Below are positions 45,323 to 51,892 of a stretch of 51,892 nt of DNA, piece after piece. The stretch comes from Pseudomonas sp. ACN8 (GTDB lineage Bacteria; Pseudomonadota; Gammaproteobacteria; Pseudomonadales; Pseudomonadaceae), in NCBI RefSeq assembly GCF_002303925.1, contig NZ_MRCS01000046.1:1-51892 (forward strand), given 5' to 3'. A program made the position numbers and the translations under genes. Each line of letters opens with the position of its first letter. The first letter of the stretch is position 1. The notes below the pieces were generated by a model. The model had not been told where the DNA came from. It ran no database searches and saw only the letters and a list, made by a program, of their open reading frames with translations.

Positions 45323-45362
45323 GAGGCCAGTAGCTCCAGTACATTTTCTCAAGCCTTGAATG

Positions 45363-45392
45363 CAGAACGCCAACCCGAAGGTTGGCGTTCTG
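45363..45392 (-). terminator. Hairpin after ygiQ
   Basis: A perfect 13-bp stem (CAGAACGCCAACC/GGTTGGCGTTCTG) with, on the minus strand, a stable TTCG loop lies 18 bases after the ygiQ stop. No T-run follows. Confidence 0.6.
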
Positions 45393-45409
45393 TTCAGCGA
45401 GGGCGCGGC

Positions 45410-47713
<2,304 letters not shown>

Positions 47714-47814
47714 GTCGATAACCGGTGTTGGCTTTCATTGAATTTCGCGGGCGCGGAATATAGCACAAATTTTGACCAATTCCGACGGCTGTGGTCGGAA
47801 ATTGTGGCAACCTC

Positions 47815-47879
47815 ATCGCGAGCAAGCTCGCTCCCACAAGGATCACACCGAACCTGTGGGAGCGAGCTTGCTCGCGATG
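47815..47879. repeat. REP pair (BIME)
   Basis: A pair with the CAAGCTCGC variant between ygiQ and dnaB. Confidence 0.9.
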
Positions 47880-47903
47880 AGGCCAGGTCAGGCGATGAAA
47901 AAC

Positions 47904-49301
47904 TTATTCGTCATCGTCGAAGTTGTAGCTACCCGGCGCCAGGTTCTCGAAGCGCGTGTACTTACCGATGAACGCCAGGCGGATAAAGCCGATCGGGCCG
48001 TTCCGCTGCTTGCCGATGATGATTTCGGCGATGCCCTTGTGCTCGGTTTCCGGGTGATACACCTCGTCGCGGTAAACGAACATGATCACGTCGGCGTCCT
48101 GCTCGATCGCTCCGGATTCCCGGAGGTCGGAGTTGATCGGCCGTTTGTTCGGTCGCTGCTCGAGGGAACGGTTGAGCTGGGACAGCGCCACCACCGGGCA
48201 GTTGAACTCCTTGGCCAAGGCTTTCAAGGAGCGCGAGATTTCAGAAATCTCGTTGGTTCGGTTGTCGCCGCCGGAACCTGGAATCTGCATCAACTGAAGG
48301 TAGTCGATCATGATCAGGCCGATCTCACCGTGTTCACGCGCCAGACGTCGGGTACGCGCACGCATTTCCGACGGGCTTATACCGGCGGTGTCGTCGATGA
48401 ACAGCTTGCGGTCATTGAGCAGATTCACCGCCGAGGTCAGGCGCGGCCAGTCGTCATCTTCCAACTGACCGGAACGCACCTTGGTCTGGTCGATCCGACC
48501 GAGGGACGACAGCATACGCATGACCAGCGATTCGCCTGGCATCTCGAGGGAATACACCAGAACAGCCTTGTCACTGCGCAGTACGGCGTTTTCCACCAGG
48601 TTCATCGCGAAGGTGGTTTTACCCATCGACGGACGTCCGGCGACGATGATCAAGTCAGCCGGCTGCAGGCCGCTGGTCTTTTCATCAAGGTCGGTATAGC
48701 CAGTGGACAGGCCGGTAATGGCGTTGTCAGTGTTGAACAGCGTGTCGATGCGATCGATGGCCTTGGTCAGCAAATCGTTCACACCCACCGGGCCACCGGT
48801 TTTCGGCCGGGCCTCGGCAATCGCGAAGATCTGGCGTTCCGCTTCGTCGAGGATCTCCTCGGCAGTGCGACCTTCCGGGTTGAAGGCGCTGTCGGCGATC
48901 TCGGTGCTGATGCCGATCAGTTGGCGCAACGTCGCGCGCTGACGGACGATCTGCGCATAAGCCTTGATGTTGGCGACGGACGGTGTGTTTTTCGCCAGTT
49001 CGCCAAGGTAACCGAGGCCACCCACCTGCGATGTCTGACCTTCCTTGTCCAGTTGTTCGGCAAGGGTCACGACGTCAATCGGGGAGTTCTGATCGGCCAG
49101 CTTGGCGATCGCACGGAAAATCAGACGGTGGTCATGTCGATAGAAATCGCCGTCGGAGACTTGATCGAGCACGCGTTCCCAGGCGTTGTTGTCCAGCATC
49201 AGACCACCGAGTACAGCCTGTTCGGCTTCGATGGAATGCGGCGGCACTTTCAGCGCGGCGGTTTGCAGATCGTATTGCTCGGGAGCGGAGATTTCGTTCA
49301 T
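47904..49301 (-). CDS. dnaB: Replicative DNA helicase DnaB
   Basis: The 465-aa helicase has the N-terminal DnaB domain (PHSIEAEQAVLGGLMLD) that binds primase and the C-terminal RecA-like motor with Walker A GRPSMGKTT, the SLEMPGE segment and Walker B LIMIDYLQLM. No intein is present. ATG 49301 gives the known Pseudomonas start (MNEISAPEQYD); a GTG two codons upstream is possible. It unwinds DNA at replication forks as a hexamer. It follows rplI on the same strand. Confidence 0.97.
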   Translation of the reverse strand: MNEISAPEQYDLQTAALKVPPHSIEAEQAVLGGLMLDNNAWERVLDQVSDGDFYRHDHRLIFRAIAKLADQNSPIDVVTLAEQLDKEGQTSQVGGLGYLGELAKNTPSVANIKAYAQIVRQRATLRQLIGISTEIADSAFNPEGRTAEEILDEAERQIFAIAEARPKTGGPVGVNDLLTKAIDRIDTLFNTDNAITGLSTGYTDLDEKTSGLQPADLIIVAGRPSMGKTTFAMNLVENAVLRSDKAVLVYSLEMPGESLVMRMLSSLGRIDQTKVRSGQLEDDDWPRLTSAVNLLNDRKLFIDDTAGISPSEMRARTRRLAREHGEIGLIMIDYLQLMQIPGSGGDNRTNEISEISRSLKALAKEFNCPVVALSQLNRSLEQRPNKRPINSDLRESGAIEQDADVIMFVYRDEVYHPETEHKGIAEIIIGKQRNGPIGFIRLAFIGKYTRFENLAPGSYNFDDDE

Positions 49302-49347
49302 GGCCACTTGGAATCAGATGTAAAAACGGGGATGCCAGAAAGACAAA

Positions 49348-49376
49348 GGGCACGACCTGTAAACAGGATCGTGCCC
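49348..49376 (-). terminator. rplI terminator
   Basis: On the minus strand a stem of 8 plus 4 pairs with one bulged T (GGGCACGA-T-CCTG/CAGG-TCGTGCCC) is followed by TTTGTCTTT, 45 bases after rplI. Confidence 0.8.
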
Positions 49377-49421
49377 GATGTTACCGGCAAGCACCCGAGG
49401 GTGCCAGCCGACAAGTGCTGC

Positions 49422-49868
49422 TTAAGCTGCTACCACGACAACGCGTACGGTGGCTTCAACTTCGGCGTGCAGGTGCACGGCTACGTCGAATTCGCCTACG
49501 TTGCGGATGGTGCCGTTCGGCAGACGAACTTCGCTCTTCTGCACTTCAACGCCGGAGGCGGTCAGTGCGTCAGCGATGTCGTGAGTACCGATCGAACCGA
49601 ACAGCTTGCCTTCGTCGCCAGCGGTGGCAGTGATGGTCACTTCCAGCTCGGCCAGTTGGGCAGCGCGGCTTTCAGCCGACGATTTACGATCTGCTGCAGC
49701 TTTTTCCAGCTCAGCGCGACGCTCTTCGAACGCAGCCAGGTTGGCTGGGGTCGCAGCGGTAGCTTTGCCGTAAGGCAGCAGGTAGTTACGACCGTAACCA
49801 GCCTTAACGTTCACTTTGTCACCCAGGTTGCCCAGGTTGGTGACTTTTTCCAGAAGGATCAGTTGCAT
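49422..49868 (-). CDS. rplI: 50S ribosomal protein L9
   Basis: The 148-aa protein begins MQLILLEKVTNLGNLGDKV, the L9 signature, and has the long central helix rich in Ala, Glu and Arg that joins its two RNA-binding domains. It stabilises the L1 stalk region of 23S rRNA. AGAGGAT lies before the ATG. It is last in the rpsF-rpsR-DUF2232-rplI run. Confidence 0.97.
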   Translation of the reverse strand: MQLILLEKVTNLGNLGDKVNVKAGYGRNYLLPYGKATAATPANLAAFEERRAELEKAAADRKSSAESRAAQLAELEVTITATAGDEGKLFGSIGTHDIADALTASGVEVQKSEVRLPNGTIRNVGEFDVAVHLHAEVEATVRVVVVAA

Positions 49869-49887
49869 GTGAAAATCCTCTTAACTT

Positions 49888-50781
49888 TTAACCTTCACCG
49901 TTCGCGTTATCGGCATCTTTCGGTGCCGAACGACCGCGAAAATCAATCAGGCTGTCGACGATGGCCAGGACCACCAGCAACGGATAGATCAGTTGCATGA
50001 ACAGCAACAGCGTCACGTACAACCCCACCAGCCAGAACCTGGCCAGTCGCTTCTGCGCCACCAGCCCGTGAATCAGGGCCAGCCCGGCGAACACCAGCGG
50101 TACACTGCACAACGGCGTCAACATGGCCATCTGTGAACCGAAATTCGGCCCCAGAAGCATGCACGCCAGCAGCAACATCGCCGGCAACAGCGGGATGCGG
50201 ATGGCGCGAAACTCGCGACCAAAACCGCCCGGGTTGTACAACAACGCCTGCCAGTAGCGCCCGACAAGCAGGCTCAGCAAGCTGACGATTTGCAACAAAG
50301 CCGCAATCAGGCCGGTCAGGACCGGTGCAATCAGGGACGCGAAACGCGCTTGTTCGTCTACCGACAACTTCTGGTAGACATCGCCGAGTAGCGACGGCAT
50401 GACTTTGATCAAAGCCTGCGCCAGCATCTCGATCTGGGGAGCAAAAGCTGTCCCCAACACCACTGAAAACACCACTCCCATCGCTATGCTGACCAGCAGC
50501 ACGCGGTTCCAGGACTCGCTTGCGCGCAAAACCAACGCAAGGCTCGCAGACCCCAGTAGCACCAGAAGTGCCCGTGGGTCGTCGGAGTAAAGCCACCAGG
50601 CCAGTGCCGGCAGCAGTCCCAGAGCAAGAACGCCCAGGGCGTCCCTCAATCCGCGCCGCAGGAGCACAAGGCATCCGGCGGCAGCACCCAACCAATACAA
50701 CAACGGCAATGCCGCGCATCCAGCCACTACGAGAGTGGCCTGCATACGGCCGCGCATGATGAACTCAGCTATGGCCCGCAT
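49888..50781 (-). CDS. DUF2232 membrane protein
   Basis: The 297-aa inner-membrane protein has about eight hydrophobic segments and a hydrophilic C-terminal tail (SAPKDADNANGEG). It fits the DUF2232 (YybS-like) family that sits between rpsR and rplI in Pseudomonas. Function is not established. It shares the ribosomal protein operon direction, 36 bases after rpsR and 19 before rplI. Confidence 0.85.
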   Translation of the reverse strand: MRAIAEFIMRGRMQATLVVAGCAALPLLYWLGAAAGCLVLLRRGLRDALGVLALGLLPALAWWLYSDDPRALLVLLGSASLALVLRASESWNRVLLVSIAMGVVFSVVLGTAFAPQIEMLAQALIKVMPSLLGDVYQKLSVDEQARFASLIAPVLTGLIAALLQIVSLLSLLVGRYWQALLYNPGGFGREFRAIRIPLLPAMLLLACMLLGPNFGSQMAMLTPLCSVPLVFAGLALIHGLVAQKRLARFWLVGLYVTLLLFMQLIYPLLVVLAIVDSLIDFRGRSAPKDADNANGEG

Positions 50782-50817
50782 GCATTCAATCCTTTGCTAC
50801 GTGTCGACTGCCCGGTC

Positions 50818-51048
50818 TCAGCGGCCGTGGCTGTCGGTGTAGGCCAGCAGGGCCAGGAAGCGGGCGCGCTTGATAGCGGTGGCCAGCTGACGCTGATAAC
50901 GAGCTTTGGTACCGGTGATGCGGCTTGGAACGATTTTGCCGGTCTCGGATACGTAGGCTTTCAGAGTGTTGAGATCTTTGTAATCGATCTCTTTCACGTC
51001 TTCAGCGGTGAAGCGGCAGAATTTACGACGACGGAAGAAACGTGCCAT
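50818..51048 (-). CDS. rpsR: 30S ribosomal protein S18
   Basis: The 76-aa protein has the S18 pattern [15 protein letters not shown], then [17 protein letters not shown] and [20 protein letters not shown]. It binds S6 in the platform of the small subunit. It lies 28 bases after rpsF in the same operon. Confidence 0.97.
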
Positions 51049-51076
51049 GTAATTGGCTCCTTAAAAGGTCCGTGGA

Positions 51077-51499
51077 TTACTCGTCAGCGTTATCGCTGTT
51101 GTCGCTGTCATCACTATCAGCGCTTTCAGCGCCTTCGTGCTCAGGACGGTCGCGACGCTCACGGCGCTCACTGCGGTTTTCTTCAGCCTTGAGCATCTCG
51201 GACTGGCCGGTAACGGCTTCGTCGCGACGGATGACCAGGTTACGGATCACTGCATCGTTGTAGCGGAAGTTGTCTTCCAGCTCGGCCAGGGCCTTGCCAG
51301 TGCACTCAACGTTCAGCATCACGTAGTGAGCCTTGTGAACATTGTTGATTGCGTAGGCCAGTTGACGACGGCCCCAATCTTCCAGACGGTGGATTTTGCC
51401 GCCGTCTTCTTCGATCAGCTTGGTGTAACGCTCAACCATGCCGCCGACTTGCTCGCTTTGATCCGGGTGGACCAAAAAGATGATTTCGTAATGACGCAT
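51077..51499 (-). CDS. rpsF: 30S ribosomal protein S6
   Basis: The 140-aa protein begins MRHYEIIFLVHPDQSEQV and has the S6 ferredoxin-like fold. Its C-terminal tail is long and acidic after an Arg-rich stretch (ending DSDDSDNSDNADE). In E. coli and P. fluorescens this tail is extended with glutamates by RimK, a known family fact. AAGGAG precedes the ATG. First gene of the operon. Confidence 0.97.
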   Translation of the reverse strand: MRHYEIIFLVHPDQSEQVGGMVERYTKLIEEDGGKIHRLEDWGRRQLAYAINNVHKAHYVMLNVECTGKALAELEDNFRYNDAVIRNLVIRRDEAVTGQSEMLKAEENRSERRERRDRPEHEGAESADSDDSDNSDNADE

Positions 51500-51617
51500 G
51501 AATGCTCCTTACGGGTTGTAGCCTGCCGCTCAAAAGCGGTCAGACAAGGAGTGAATGACACTTATGGACTTGCGGACGCTAGACACGTTGGTGCCTGCCA
51601 TCACAGCAAGGGGCGCA

Positions 51618-51646
51618 ATTGTAGAGAAGGGGCGAGGGAGGCGCAA
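51618..51646 (-). promoter_or_regulatory. Likely sigma-70 promoter of rpsF operon
   Basis: On the minus strand TTGCGC and TACAAT are 17 bases apart, about 120 bases upstream of the rpsF start. The -10 fits at five of six positions and the -35 at three. Confidence 0.5.
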
Positions 51647-51699
51647 GGTAATTGGTGATTATTTGAACAACCCCAACCTTTCCCTCACCACAAAAACAC

Positions 51700-51789
51700 T
51701 GTGGGAGCGAGCTTGCTCGCGATGGGGATGCAACATTCGACATTGATGCTGAATGTTACTCCGCTATCGCGAGCAAGCTCGCTCCCACA
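51700..51789. repeat. REP pair (BIME)
   Basis: A complete pair between rlmB and rpsF. Confidence 0.9.
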
Positions 51790-51804
51790 GGGACTGCAAC
51801 TGGA

Positions 51805-51892
51805 TCAGGACTTCTTGGCAGCAGCCTTGGCTTTGACACTGCGCTGGCGCTGCGCTTCGAACAGGCAAACACCCGTCGCCACGGAAACGTTG
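51805..51892 (-). CDS. rlmB: RlmB, 23S rRNA methyltransferase, C-terminal end only
   Basis: The minus-strand frame that enters at the right edge reads NVSVATGVCLFEAQRQRSVK and ends in an Ala/Lys tail. This is the C-terminal signature of SpoU-class RlmB, which methylates the 2'-O of G2251 in 23S rRNA. The family motif SLNVSVATG lies across the window edge. rlmB next to rpsF is the standard Pseudomonas order. Confidence 0.85.
   Translation of the reverse strand, partial: NVSVATGVCLFEAQRQRSVKAKAAAKKS

Larger units (their letters stand above)
45071..45409. other. Intergenic region with REP pair and hairpin
   Basis: This 339-base gap holds a REP pair (45259-45322) and the ygiQ hairpin terminator, and no gene. 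Confidence 0.6.

Noticed and set aside
47772..50000. A 742-codon open frame on the plus strand
   Set aside because: It is antisense to dnaB and rplI, both certain genes.

Overview
The window is from a Pseudomonas of the fluorescens/putida type. The evidence is the high-GC backbone, the many REP hairpin pairs built on GCGAGCNNGCTCGC, and the gene content: rpsF-rpsR-DUF2232-rplI-dnaB, liv/bra transport genes, amaA-amaB, azurin, pncB-nadE and the urease accessory genes. It joins two unlike parts. Positions 1-16544 are accessory DNA. Positions about 16545-51892 are ordinary chromosome.

Accessory part. At the left are cargo genes of unclear role: a truncated endonuclease/exonuclease/phosphatase-fold protein, a 549-aa protein of unknown function, a decayed fragment, and an AT-rich 555-aa protein with a C-terminal PD-(D/E)xK nuclease motif. 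Next comes a divergent pair resembling the cointegrate-resolution genes tnpS (tyrosine recombinase) and tnpT (KfrA-like coiled-coil protein) of Tn4651-type transposons, with a palindrome between them. Two unrecognised ORFs lie on either side of a region of long direct repeats. A Tn7-like transposition operon follows: tnsA, tnsB, tnsC and a tniQ/tnsD gene. Three direct repeats and a terminal ACA (TGTCGCCC read inward) at 16447-16544 look like TnsB-binding sites and the right end of the element. The left end was not found and probably lies outside the window.

The most interesting proposal is that this Tn7-like element transposes replicatively. Its TnsA has lost two of four active-site residues by alignment from memory (E63 to Q45 and Q130 to Y90), while D78 and K92 remain. 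Tn7 with an inactive TnsA is known to make cointegrates. The TnpS/TnpT/rst-like module in the same element would resolve them. The target-selector gene has an A9 tract that splits it into two frames; joined, it carries an array of helix-turn-helix-like units.

Backbone part. From 16.6 to 21.9 kb: a secreted tandem-repeat protein, a FabR-like regulator, ureE-ureF-ureG-hupE and an AGE-family epimerase. From 21.9 to 29.7 kb: a cation-efflux protein, a short-chain dehydrogenase, an intergenic cluster of DnaA boxes, and the livF-G-M-H-K branched-chain amino acid transporter. From 30 to 38.2 kb: lysine-catabolic amaA-amaB with a divergent LysR gene, NAD salvage pncB-nadE, azurin, a LOG-family protein and a small basic/acidic protein. 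From 38.3 to 45.1 kb: a three-gene transglutaminase/ATP-grasp/alpha-E/DUF2126 cluster. From 45.4 to 51.9 kb: ygiQ, dnaB, rplI, a DUF2232 membrane protein, rpsR, rpsF and the end of rlmB. REP pairs recur between the backbone genes and are absent from the first 16.5 kb, which supports the boundary.
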